Assembly (NCBI GenBank): GCA_963731745.1
Contig: CAVSWT010000023.1
Span: 62,001 to 126,000 of the forward strand
Direction: 5' to 3'
DNA: 64,000 nucleotides
Source of the DNA: CAVSWT01 sp963731745
Lineage (GTDB): Bacteria > Bacteroidota > Ignavibacteria > Ignavibacteriales > Ignavibacteriaceae
Shown here: positions 17,770-25,650 of the stretch, one piece after another
Layout of the letters: each line of letters opens with the position of its first letter
How positions within the stretch are numbered: position 1 is the stretch's first letter
The notes under the pieces: generated by a model
Told to the model about the DNA's origin: nothing
Databases searched by the model: none
What the model saw: the letters and a program-made list of their open reading frames with translations, nothing else
Translations under genes and position numbers: made by a program

Positions 17770-19965
17770 TTAAGCGATGTTCGCAAACTTTAAATTGTCT
17801 TTGTACCGGTCGGTAAGTGTCTTTCTTATTATATAGTTATTGTGTTGAAGCTGCGGATCATCTTGAATAATTTTAAAAGCTGTTGCTTTAGCATCAACAA
17901 TTATATCTGTGTCCTTAATAACATCTGCAAATTTCAATTCTGGAAACCCGCTTTGCTTGGTACCGAAAATATCTCCAGGCCCTCTTAATTTTAAATCTAC
18001 TTCTGCAACTTTGAATCCATCTATATGCTTTACCATGGTCTGCATCCTAACGAATGTTTTATGTTTTTCTAATTGGGCTTGAGATAAATATTCAAAATCA
18101 AAGTTAAGTTTATTATTAATCGCAGCATATTCATCTTTTGTAACTAAAATGCAGTAGGCTTGCTTATTTCCGCGCCCAACTCGACCTCTTAATTGATGAA
18201 GCTGCGACAATCCGAATCTTTCTGCATTATTGATTAATATTATATTCGCATCAGGTATATCAATTCCAACTTCAATTACAGTGGTTGAAATTAATACATC
18301 ATATTTTTTGGAAAGAAATTGAAACATAATATTTTCTTTTTCCTGCCAAGACATTCTTCCATGAATTAATCCAACTTTAACATCTTTTAAAAAAGATTTT
18401 GATAATGCTTCGAAGTATGTTTGTGCGGCTTTCAATTCCAGCTTTTCTGAATCTTCTACAAGCGGATATACTATGAAAGATTGATATCCTTCTTTGGATT
18501 TATCGACAATAAATTTATAAATGTCCGGAAGTTTTGTTTCGCCTCTTAAAATTGTCTTAATAGGAATTCGATTTAACGGCATTTCATCTATAACTGAAAC
18601 ATCGAGATCTCCGTAAATAGTTAATGAAAGAGTACGTGGAATTGGTGTAGCACTCATCACAATTACATCAGGGGTTATACCTTTACTTAAAATTTTTGCT
18701 CTTTGTGCAACACCAAATCTATGCTGCTCATCAACTATAACCAAACCAAGTTTTTTGAATATCACTTTTTCTTCAAACAACGCATGTGTTCCTATTATCA
18801 TATCCGCTTCATGAAGTTTTATGTTTTCAAGGTTTTCTTCTTTAACAGATTTTTTTTGTCCCCCAATTAGCAAACTGATTTTTATCTCTTTGCCGGAAAT
18901 ATTTTTTATTAATTTAAAAATATTTTTTGAATGCTGATCGGCTAAAATTTCTGTCGGCGCCATCAGCACCGTTTGATAACCATTATCAATGGCAATTAAC
19001 ATTGCAATTAATGCAACAATAGTCTTTCCGCTTCCAACATCACCTTGAAGCAATCTATTCATTGGGAAAGGCGATTCCATATCAGTTCTTATCTCATGGA
19101 GAACTTTTAATTGCGCTCTTGTTAGTTCAAAAGGTAAGGTTTTTAAAAAATCATTCACCAAAGTTGATTTTACCTTTAATGATAATCCTTTTTGTTTTGT
19201 CTTATAATTATTTTTTCTAAGTGCGACTAATATTTCGAGATAAAATAGTTCTTCAAACTTAAATCTACGTTCGGCTAGATGAAATTTTTCTTTATCTTCA
19301 GGGAAATGAAAATTTTTTACCGCATCATTAATTCCCATTAAATCTTTTTCATTTAAAATGAAATTAGGCAGTGACTCTTCTAAACTATCGGCATATTCAT
19401 CAACTGCAAAATTAATAATTCGACGTAAACTCAGGTCACCAATGTTTTTTTCTTTTAATTCCTTTGGAATTCTATAGAAGGGAATTATTTTGCCGGTATT
19501 TAAATAACTTCGAGATTCATCTTCGGTTATTTTATCATAATCTGGATGAGTAAATTGTAAGTTATTATATTTTGAAAGCTGCGGCTTCCCTGAAATTGCA
19601 AAAATACCTTCTTCATTAAATACAGAATAAAAATATTTTATTGCATGAAACCAGACACATTCAAAAAAACCGGATTGATCTCTAAATTGAACTTTGAGAA
19701 ATTCACGTCTACCGTATCTTATTTTTTCTTTCTCATAAACTTTTGCGACAATGGTTATTTCACCTTCGTAACCCTTCATCAAATACCCATATGCTTTTCC
19801 GGCGGTTAAAGTTGTTGTCCTGTCTAAATGCCTGTAAGGAAAATAAAAAAGTAAATCCCGAATTGTTTCAACACCAACTTTTTTAAATGATTGAGCACGT
19901 TTCGGACCAACGGTTTTTAAATATTGAATAGAGAGGTCAAGATTTTTATGAGTTGATGATTTCAT
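17770..19965 (-). CDS. recG: ATP-dependent DNA helicase RecG
   Basis: Branch-migration and fork-regression helicase. The N-terminal wedge (OB) domain begins with YLKTVGPKRAQSFKKVGV and covers about the first 250 residues. The helicase core has RLLQGDVGSGKTIVALIAML (Walker A), VIVDEQHRFGVAQRAKI (DEQH box), VMSATPIPRTLSLTIYGDLD, STTVIEVGIDIPDANIILI and LHQLRGRVGRGNKQAYC. At 731 residues it is slightly longer than the E. coli enzyme. It stands alone, with intergenic gaps of about 250 and 100 bases. Confidence 0.97.
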   Translation of the reverse strand: MKSSTHKNLDLSIQYLKTVGPKRAQSFKKVGVETIRDLLFYFPYRHLDRTTTLTAGKAYGYLMKGYEGEITIVAKVYEKEKIRYGRREFLKVQFRDQSGFFECVWFHAIKYFYSVFNEEGIFAISGKPQLSKYNNLQFTHPDYDKITEDESRSYLNTGKIIPFYRIPKELKEKNIGDLSLRRIINFAVDEYADSLEESLPNFILNEKDLMGINDAVKNFHFPEDKEKFHLAERRFKFEELFYLEILVALRKNNYKTKQKGLSLKVKSTLVNDFLKTLPFELTRAQLKVLHEIRTDMESPFPMNRLLQGDVGSGKTIVALIAMLIAIDNGYQTVLMAPTEILADQHSKNIFKLIKNISGKEIKISLLIGGQKKSVKEENLENIKLHEADMIIGTHALFEEKVIFKKLGLVIVDEQHRFGVAQRAKILSKGITPDVIVMSATPIPRTLSLTIYGDLDVSVIDEMPLNRIPIKTILRGETKLPDIYKFIVDKSKEGYQSFIVYPLVEDSEKLELKAAQTYFEALSKSFLKDVKVGLIHGRMSWQEKENIMFQFLSKKYDVLISTTVIEVGIDIPDANIILINNAERFGLSQLHQLRGRVGRGNKQAYCILVTKDEYAAINNKLNFDFEYLSQAQLEKHKTFVRMQTMVKHIDGFKVAEVDLKLRGPGDIFGTKQSGFPELKFADVIKDTDIIVDAKATAFKIIQDDPQLQHNNYIIRKTLTDRYKDNLKFANIA

Positions 19966-20066
19966 TGTGCGTTAAATTAATTCAACTGTTTTCTTTATAC
20001 AACTATGCAATAAATATGAAATGCCTTTTAAAAATACTTTATTATCTTTGAAGAAAAAAAATTAGA

Positions 20067-20591
20067 ATGTTTGAGTTAACCACTGAAAGATTAAAGATAA
20101 TCCCTCTAAATATAAATCAGCTTCAATTACTTAAAATTGATGAATCAGAATTTGCTAGAAGTTTAGGCCTTAATGCAGGCATACAGGAAAGATTTTCTGA
20201 TCATATTGAAAAGGAGATAAGCGATGCATGGCATTTCTGGATCGAAGGTGTGAAGAAAAATCCTTTTAACTATACCTGGTACACAAGGTGGGAGATTGTT
20301 TTGAAGCAGGAGAATATATTGATAGGCACTTGCGGATTTAAAGGTTTGCCCAATAGTAACGGCGAGGTGGAAATCGGTTATATGATAAAACCAAGTTATC
20401 AAAACAAAGGCTATATGACTGAAGCGCTGATAGAAATTGTAAGATATTCATTCATGCATCAGCGCGTAAAACATGTTTTAGCAGAAACACCCCAGGATAA
20501 TTTTCCCTCCCATAAAGTTTTATTAAAAGCCGGGTTTGTCATTTTTAAGGAAAAGGAAGAAAATTTTTGGTGGAAGAAAAGCAGAGAATAA
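20067..20591 (+). CDS. GNAT family N-acetyltransferase (RimJ/RimL type)
   Basis: Acetyltransferase of 174 residues. It opens with the RimJ-like FELTTERLKIIPLNINQLQL and has LIGTCGFKGLPNSNGEVEIG, then YMIKPSYQNKGYMTEALIEI (acetyl-CoA loop Q-N-K-G-Y), VLAETPQDNFPSHKVLLKAG and a C-terminal FWWKK. The substrate may be a protein N-terminus or a small amine; it cannot be decided here. It is unrelated in detail to the GNAT at 14921-15412. A TATCTTTG at 20043-20050, 16 bases before the ATG, resembles a -7 element. Confidence 0.82.
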   Translation: MFELTTERLKIIPLNINQLQLLKIDESEFARSLGLNAGIQERFSDHIEKEISDAWHFWIEGVKKNPFNYTWYTRWEIVLKQENILIGTCGFKGLPNSNGEVEIGYMIKPSYQNKGYMTEALIEIVRYSFMHQRVKHVLAETPQDNFPSHKVLLKAGFVIFKEKEENFWWKKSRE

Positions 20592-20624
20592 TTTATTTGT
20601 AAACAATAGTTAGCGAGGTAAATA

Positions 20625-22001
20625 TTGGATTGGAGTCAACTCTTATCCAAGCGGTTATTAGGAGAATCAAAAGTTAAAACCGCAGAAATAAAAGACGGCA
20701 GAAGCCCATTCCAGCGGGATTTTGATAGAATAGTTTTTTCATCTGCTTTTAGAAGACTGCAGGACAAAACACAGGTGTTCCCATTACCTGAAAGTGATTT
20801 CGTTCATACTAGACTTACGCATAGTTTAGAAGTTTCTTGTGTAGGCCGTTCTTTAGGCAATTTTGTAGGCGCCCAGGTTTTAAAGAGAAATCCAAATCTA
20901 AAAAATATTTTTTCTGCTTTTCATTTTGGTGAAATTGTTTCTGCTGCTTGTCTTGCTCACGATATCGGCAATCCGCCTTTCGGCCATTCAGGTGAAGATG
21001 CTATATCCGAATACTTTAAAAATGGAAACGGAAAAAAATTCGAATCTGAAATTAGGGATAATAAAAGATGGAATGACTTAACCAGATTTGAAGGAAATGC
21101 ACAGGGTTTTAGGATTATTACTAAACTTCAAAATCCTCAGATTACAGGAGGATTAAGATTAACGCATGCAACATTAGGTGCATTTACGAAATATCCGAAA
21201 GAGTCTTTAATTGAAGATGAGTTAATTGATAATCAAGAAGAGAAAAAATTTTATACAAAATTCGGATTCTTCCAATCTGAAAAAAATATATTTCATCAAG
21301 TTGCAGAGGAAACGGAATTATTAAATAAAGGAGACAACAATAATTTTTTATGGTGCAGACATCCTCTTACTTTTCTTGTTGAAGCTGCGGACGATATATG
21401 TTATAGAATAATGGACCTGGAAGATGGATTTCGGCTTGGACTTTTATCCTTTAGTGAAACCGAACAGCTCTTAATGTCGCTTTTACAAAGCAAAAAATTA
21501 AATTCGTATAAAACTAGAGATGAAAACGATAAAATAGGTTACCTTCGTGCAAAATCCATAAATAGTATTGTTAATGAAATTTCCGAAGTATTTTTGGAAG
21601 AAGAAACAAATATCTTAAAAGGAAAATTAGAAAAGGATTTAATTTCTATAATAAAAAAATCAAAAGAACTTGAAGAGATTAGAAAAATATCTATTCAGAA
21701 AATATATTCATACAAGAGTGTAGTTGAGAGAGAAGCCGCCGGTTACGAAGTTCTTGGCGGCTTACTTGATATTTTTATCAATGCTGTAAACGAAGCTTCA
21801 AATGATAAATCAATTAAAATTGCTCCTAAAAATAAAACGTTATTAAAACTTTTACCTAAGCAATTTTTATTCGATGAAAATAACCAGGGTGATTTATATT
21901 CCAGGTTATTAAAAATTACTGATTTTGTTTCTGGTATGACAGATTCATATGCAGTTTCATTGTATAGAAAAATAAAAGGGATTAGTTTGCCGGATAGATA
22001 A
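20625..22001 (+). CDS. dgt: dGTP triphosphohydrolase (dGTPase), HD superfamily
   Basis: Hydrolyses dGTP, or other dNTPs, to the nucleoside and triphosphate, helping to set dNTP pools. It has RDFDRIVFSSAFRRLQDKTQ, H61TRLTH66SLEVS and the metal-binding HD pair in CLAHDIGNPPFGHSGE (residues 109-124), then RFEGNAQGFRI and PLTFLVEAADDICYRIMDLE. At 458 residues it is full length. The start is TTG at 20625, preceded by GCGAGGT at a suitable distance. The gene converges on gpsA with a 21-base gap. Confidence 0.93.
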   Translation: MDWSQLLSKRLLGESKVKTAEIKDGRSPFQRDFDRIVFSSAFRRLQDKTQVFPLPESDFVHTRLTHSLEVSCVGRSLGNFVGAQVLKRNPNLKNIFSAFHFGEIVSAACLAHDIGNPPFGHSGEDAISEYFKNGNGKKFESEIRDNKRWNDLTRFEGNAQGFRIITKLQNPQITGGLRLTHATLGAFTKYPKESLIEDELIDNQEEKKFYTKFGFFQSEKNIFHQVAEETELLNKGDNNNFLWCRHPLTFLVEAADDICYRIMDLEDGFRLGLLSFSETEQLLMSLLQSKKLNSYKTRDENDKIGYLRAKSINSIVNEISEVFLEEETNILKGKLEKDLISIIKKSKELEEIRKISIQKIYSYKSVVEREAAGYEVLGGLLDIFINAVNEASNDKSIKIAPKNKTLLKLLPKQFLFDENNQGDLYSRLLKITDFVSGMTDSYAVSLYRKIKGISLPDR

Positions 22002-22022
22002 ATAATTCAAAAATTGAGAACT

Positions 22023-23018
22023 CTATTCCATTTTCATATCACGTGTCATCAAGTCGGTAGTTGCTTTTACCGGATCCTTACCTTCAAATAAAATATTATA
22101 AACTTCTGTTGTAATCGGAGTTTCCACTTTTAATTTTTTTGCAAGTTGTGAAGCCGAACGAGATGTTTCAACTCCTTCAGCAACCATTTCCATTGATTTT
22201 AAAACTTGCTTTAAAGATTTTCCTTTACCAATTTCTTCACCGACAAATCTATTTCTGCTATGTCGACTCATACAAGTAACAATTAAATCTCCCATTCCAG
22301 ATAAACCTGAAAAAGTATCAGCTTCAGCACCAAGCGCTTGACCAAGTCTGGATATTTCTGCGATACCCCGAGTCATAATTGCAGCTTTAGTATTATCTCC
22401 GAAATTAGCCCCATCAATTATTCCTGCTCCAATTGCAATAACATTTTTAAAAGCGCCGCCAAGCTCAACTCCTAAAATATCTGTCGAACCATAAACTCGA
22501 AAGTATGAAGTTATAAATGCAGCTTGAATAGTTGTGGATGTTTCTTTACTTGTTGATGCTGCAACCACTGCAGTAGGAATTCTTTTGCTAACCTCTTCTG
22601 CATGACTAGGCCCGGAAATAACTCCAATTTGATCTTTGTCTATAGATTTGTATTCATCTTTAAGAACCTGGGACATTGTCATTAAAGAATTGATTTCAAT
22701 TCCTTTTGCAACGCTTACAAAAATTGAATTTTTAACATTATCGAATTTAACATCTTTAATAACGCTTCTTAAAAATTGTGAGGGAACTGCTAATATAATA
22801 AGGTTTTGATTTGTGGTTGCAAATTCAAGATCATGTGTAACAACTATCTCATCGGGAATTTTAATGCCTGGTAAATAAATTTTATTGTATCTAGTTTTTC
22901 GAATCGTTCTAGCGTAAAGAGATTTGTATTCCCAGAGAGTAACAGAGTGTCCGTTATAGTGAAGCAATATAGCTAAGGTAGTTCCCCAGCCTCCTGCGCC
23001 TAATACAGATATTTTCAT
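22023..23018 (-). CDS. gpsA: Glycerol-3-phosphate dehydrogenase [NAD(P)+]
   Basis: Reduces dihydroxyacetone phosphate to sn-glycerol-3-phosphate for phospholipid synthesis. The N-terminal dinucleotide-binding motif is VLGAGGWGTTLAILL, followed by LAVPSQFLRSVIKDV, FVSVAKGIEINSL, GVISGPSHAEEVSK and the catalytic-lysine region ELGGAFKNVIAIGAGIIDG. TCMSRHSRNRFVGEEIGKG closes the substrate site. At 331 residues it is full length. It starts 3 bases after plsY, so the two consecutive steps of glycerolipid entry are co-transcribed. Confidence 0.97.
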   Translation of the reverse strand: MKISVLGAGGWGTTLAILLHYNGHSVTLWEYKSLYARTIRKTRYNKIYLPGIKIPDEIVVTHDLEFATTNQNLIILAVPSQFLRSVIKDVKFDNVKNSIFVSVAKGIEINSLMTMSQVLKDEYKSIDKDQIGVISGPSHAEEVSKRIPTAVVAASTSKETSTTIQAAFITSYFRVYGSTDILGVELGGAFKNVIAIGAGIIDGANFGDNTKAAIMTRGIAEISRLGQALGAEADTFSGLSGMGDLIVTCMSRHSRNRFVGEEIGKGKSLKQVLKSMEMVAEGVETSRSASQLAKKLKVETPITTEVYNILFEGKDPVKATTDLMTRDMKME

Positions 23019-23021
23019 TAG

Positions 23022-23699
23022 TTAAGAAGATTTCTTTTTCGCGAAACTAAGTTTGTTTTCGTTACCGTTTATTAAACGCACTACATTTTTTCGATGAGTA
23101 AAAACAACAAGCAATGCAACAGCAATTAAAAAAGGTAAAAGGGTATGATAGCCAGGTACATCAACATTAAAAATATTTTCTCTTACAACTAATGTTAATG
23201 GAACGGCGATTGCGCCTAAGATTGATCCAAGAGAAACATAGCGTGAAATTGTGACAACAACAACAAAAACTCCAACAGCAATAAGCATATCAGTTGTAAC
23301 AATCATCAGAAGCATTCCCAATGCAGTCGCAATTCCTTTGCCGCCTTTAAAGCCTGCAAAGACAGTCCAAATGTGCCCAATAACTGCTGATATGCCTGCA
23401 ATAATTTGAACTAAAGTAAAGTCATCAAAGGGAGTGAGATTTTGAAATGGCATTGATCCGTAATGTAATCGTGCGACAACAATTACAGCCAAAACTCCTT
23501 TAAACGCGTCGAGGATAATTACTAAAACTCCATGTTTCCAACCAAGAACACGCATAACATTGGTACCGCCTGCATTTCCGCTGCCATGTTCTCTTATATC
23601 AATTCCTCTCGCAAGCTTACTTACAATTATGCTCGTCGGAATGGAACCGATTAAATAAGATAATAATATTATGGTTGCTAAAAGAAACATGCTATCCAT
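23022..23699 (-). CDS. plsY: Acyl-phosphate:glycerol-3-phosphate acyltransferase PlsY
   Basis: Inner-membrane enzyme that acylates glycerol-3-phosphate at sn-1 with acyl phosphate, the first step of phospholipid synthesis. The three PlsY motifs are visible: YLIGSIPTSIIVSKL with GSGNAGGTNVMRVLG, FAGFKGGKGIATALGMLL, and FTHRKNVVRLINGNENKL at the C-terminus. There are five to seven hydrophobic segments in 225 residues. It is placed directly before gpsA, which makes its substrate. Confidence 0.95.
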   Translation of the reverse strand: MDSMFLLATIILLSYLIGSIPTSIIVSKLARGIDIREHGSGNAGGTNVMRVLGWKHGVLVIILDAFKGVLAVIVVARLHYGSMPFQNLTPFDDFTLVQIIAGISAVIGHIWTVFAGFKGGKGIATALGMLLMIVTTDMLIAVGVFVVVVTISRYVSLGSILGAIAVPLTLVVRENIFNVDVPGYHTLLPFLIAVALLVVFTHRKNVVRLINGNENKLSFAKKKSS

Positions 23700-23862
23700 C
23701 TTTTAAATCAATGAGTTGCTAAAGTAAGAATATAACTTGAAACTTGCAATTAAAAAATAGTTGGTAAATTTGAGCATTTTATTAAGATTTTAATGAACTT
23801 ATTCTATTATCGGTGAGTTTATTGAGTTATTTAATGCTGCGAAAAATTAATATTTGAATCAA

Positions 23863-24537
23863 TTATTCAACTAATTTTTTAAAGATTTGCAAATCTTCTT
23901 TGGTGGTAATTTTGAAGTTTAAAGACGATCCTTCCACTATATGAATTTTTTTGCCCAGCTTTTTAATTAAAATTGATTCATCAGTCCCATAAAATTTTTT
24001 CTTTTTAGCCACATTCATGGCTCTGGAAAGATCTGAATACCTAAAAATTTGTGGTGTTTGAACGTTGTAAGTTTCATTTCTATTTAGATAATTTTTGACA
24101 ATTTTGTTACCATTAATTAATGTATCCTTTACTTTCAAACAAACCAAAGCATTTCCTTTGGTTTTTGCAGTATTTATTGCGTCGGTTAATACATTTTGGG
24201 GTAACAAAGGCCTCGCCGCGTCATGTACCACAATTAAATCATGTTTATCTGCTTTAATTGAAGTTAATGCGTTGAAAACCGAATCTTGCCGCTCTTTTCC
24301 GCCTTCGACAACATTTATGAGCTTAGAAATATTATATTTTTCTTTTAATTTTTTAAGTAATGAAAAATATGAAGTTGAAGCAGCAACAATGATTTCGTCT
24401 ATTAAATTATTTTTTTGAAAGACTTCGAGAGTATGTACAATTAATTCTTTTCCACTGAATTTTAGGAATTGTTTAGGAGCGGTTGATCCGCTCCTAATTC
24501 CTTTTCCACCTGCAGGTATGATGGCAATAATTTTCAT
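23863..24537 (-). CDS. ispD: 2-C-methyl-D-erythritol 4-phosphate cytidylyltransferase
   Basis: Third step of the MEP isoprenoid pathway: forms CDP-methylerythritol from CTP and MEP. The nucleotide-binding start IIPAGGKGIRSGSTAPKQFL carries the conserved glycines and lysine; GGKERQDSVFNAL and LIVVHDAARPLLPQNVLTDA follow, with the C-terminal YGTDESILIKKLGKKIHIVE. At 224 residues it is normal. It lies 2 bases downstream of queA. Other MEP genes are not in the window. Confidence 0.95.
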   Translation of the reverse strand: MKIIAIIPAGGKGIRSGSTAPKQFLKFSGKELIVHTLEVFQKNNLIDEIIVAASTSYFSLLKKLKEKYNISKLINVVEGGKERQDSVFNALTSIKADKHDLIVVHDAARPLLPQNVLTDAINTAKTKGNALVCLKVKDTLINGNKIVKNYLNRNETYNVQTPQIFRYSDLSRAMNVAKKKKFYGTDESILIKKLGKKIHIVEGSSLNFKITTKEDLQIFKKLVE

Positions 24538-24539
24538 GA

Positions 24540-25574
24540 TTAGAGAATTAACATTGCATCGCCATAACTGAAAAATCTATAATTTTCTTTTAATGCTTTT
24601 TTATAAGCTTTCATTATAAAGTCTACATCAGAAAATGCTGCAACCAGCATCAACAAAGTTGATTCAGGCATATGAAAATTTGTTATTAATTTATCAGTGA
24701 TTTTAAAATCATATTGTGGATAAATAAATTTATCAGTCCAGCCTCGGCCTGGTTTAACCAATCCATCAGCAGTTACACTTGTTTCCAGTGCCCTGCAGGT
24801 ACTAGTTCCTACCACAAAAACATTATGCTTTCCGTTGATGGTTTTATTAATAGCGTCAGAAGCTTTTGCAGTGATTTCAAAAAATTCAGAGTCCATTTTA
24901 TGCTTCGTTAAATCTTCAACTTCAACAGGCCTGAAAGTTCCTAATCCTATATGCAGAATAACCGGAATAATTTGAACGCCCTTCTTTTCAATTTTAGCAA
25001 GTAGTTTATCAGTAAAATGAAGGCCTGCTGTTGGTGCAGCAACTGCTCCATCAATTTTAGCATATACGGTTTGATAATCTTCCTTGTCTCTTGCTTCTGC
25101 CTCGCGTTTTATGTAAGGCGGAAGAGGAGTTTGTCCAATTTTTTCCACTGCTTTAAAAACATTTCCCGGTTGATTAAATCTTACTGTTCTTCCGCGGGAA
25201 GTAGTATTGTCAATTACTTCGCACCATAATTTATCATTAAAATAAATTTTATTGCCTATTCTAACTTTTCGAGCAGGATCGACAATCACATCCCAGATGC
25301 ACTCGTCTGCATTTAATTCTCTAAGTAAAAAGACTTCAATTTTTGCATTAGTTTTTTCTTTCTTACCATATAAACGCGCTTGAAAAACTCTTGTTTCATT
25401 AACAACAAGTGAATCCCCTTTTTCCATATAATCTACTACATCGGAAAAAATTTTATTTTCTATTTCCTGAGTTTCTCTGTTCAGAACCATTAATTTTGCT
25501 TTATCCCGCGGTGATACGGGATGCTTGGCAATTACAGTCTTGGGATAATTGTATTTGAAGTCTGATAATTTCAT
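24540..25574 (-). CDS. queA: S-adenosylmethionine:tRNA ribosyltransferase-isomerase
   Basis: Transfers and isomerises the ribose of SAM onto 7-aminomethyl-7-deazaguanine in tRNA, giving epoxyqueuosine. Family motifs: the N-terminal LSDFKYNYPKTVIAKHPVSP with RDKAKLMVL, DSLVVNETRVFQARLYG, GQTPLPPYIKREAEARDKED, AAPTAGLHFTDKLL and FHMPESTLLMLVAAFSD. At 344 residues it is full length. It is read 76 bases after ppdK, with a hairpin in between, and is probably co-transcribed with ispD. Confidence 0.97.
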   Translation of the reverse strand: MKLSDFKYNYPKTVIAKHPVSPRDKAKLMVLNRETQEIENKIFSDVVDYMEKGDSLVVNETRVFQARLYGKKEKTNAKIEVFLLRELNADECIWDVIVDPARKVRIGNKIYFNDKLWCEVIDNTTSRGRTVRFNQPGNVFKAVEKIGQTPLPPYIKREAEARDKEDYQTVYAKIDGAVAAPTAGLHFTDKLLAKIEKKGVQIIPVILHIGLGTFRPVEVEDLTKHKMDSEFFEITAKASDAINKTINGKHNVFVVGTSTCRALETSVTADGLVKPGRGWTDKFIYPQYDFKITDKLITNFHMPESTLLMLVAAFSDVDFIMKAYKKALKENYRFFSYGDAMLIL

Positions 25575-25611
25575 TCTTCGTTACCTCATTTAATTAAACT
25601 AAATATTAGCA

Positions 25612-25636
25612 CAGGGAGTTAACATTTAACTCCCTG
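25612..25636 (-). terminator. Hairpin downstream of ppdK
   Basis: CAGGGAGTTAA, loop CAT, TTAACTCCCTG: a perfect 11-bp stem between the ppdK stop and the queA start. No long T-run follows on the minus strand, so it may be a weak terminator or an mRNA-stabilising stem that lowers readthrough into queA-ispD. Confidence 0.55.
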
Positions 25637-25650
25637 GTAATTGTTATTTA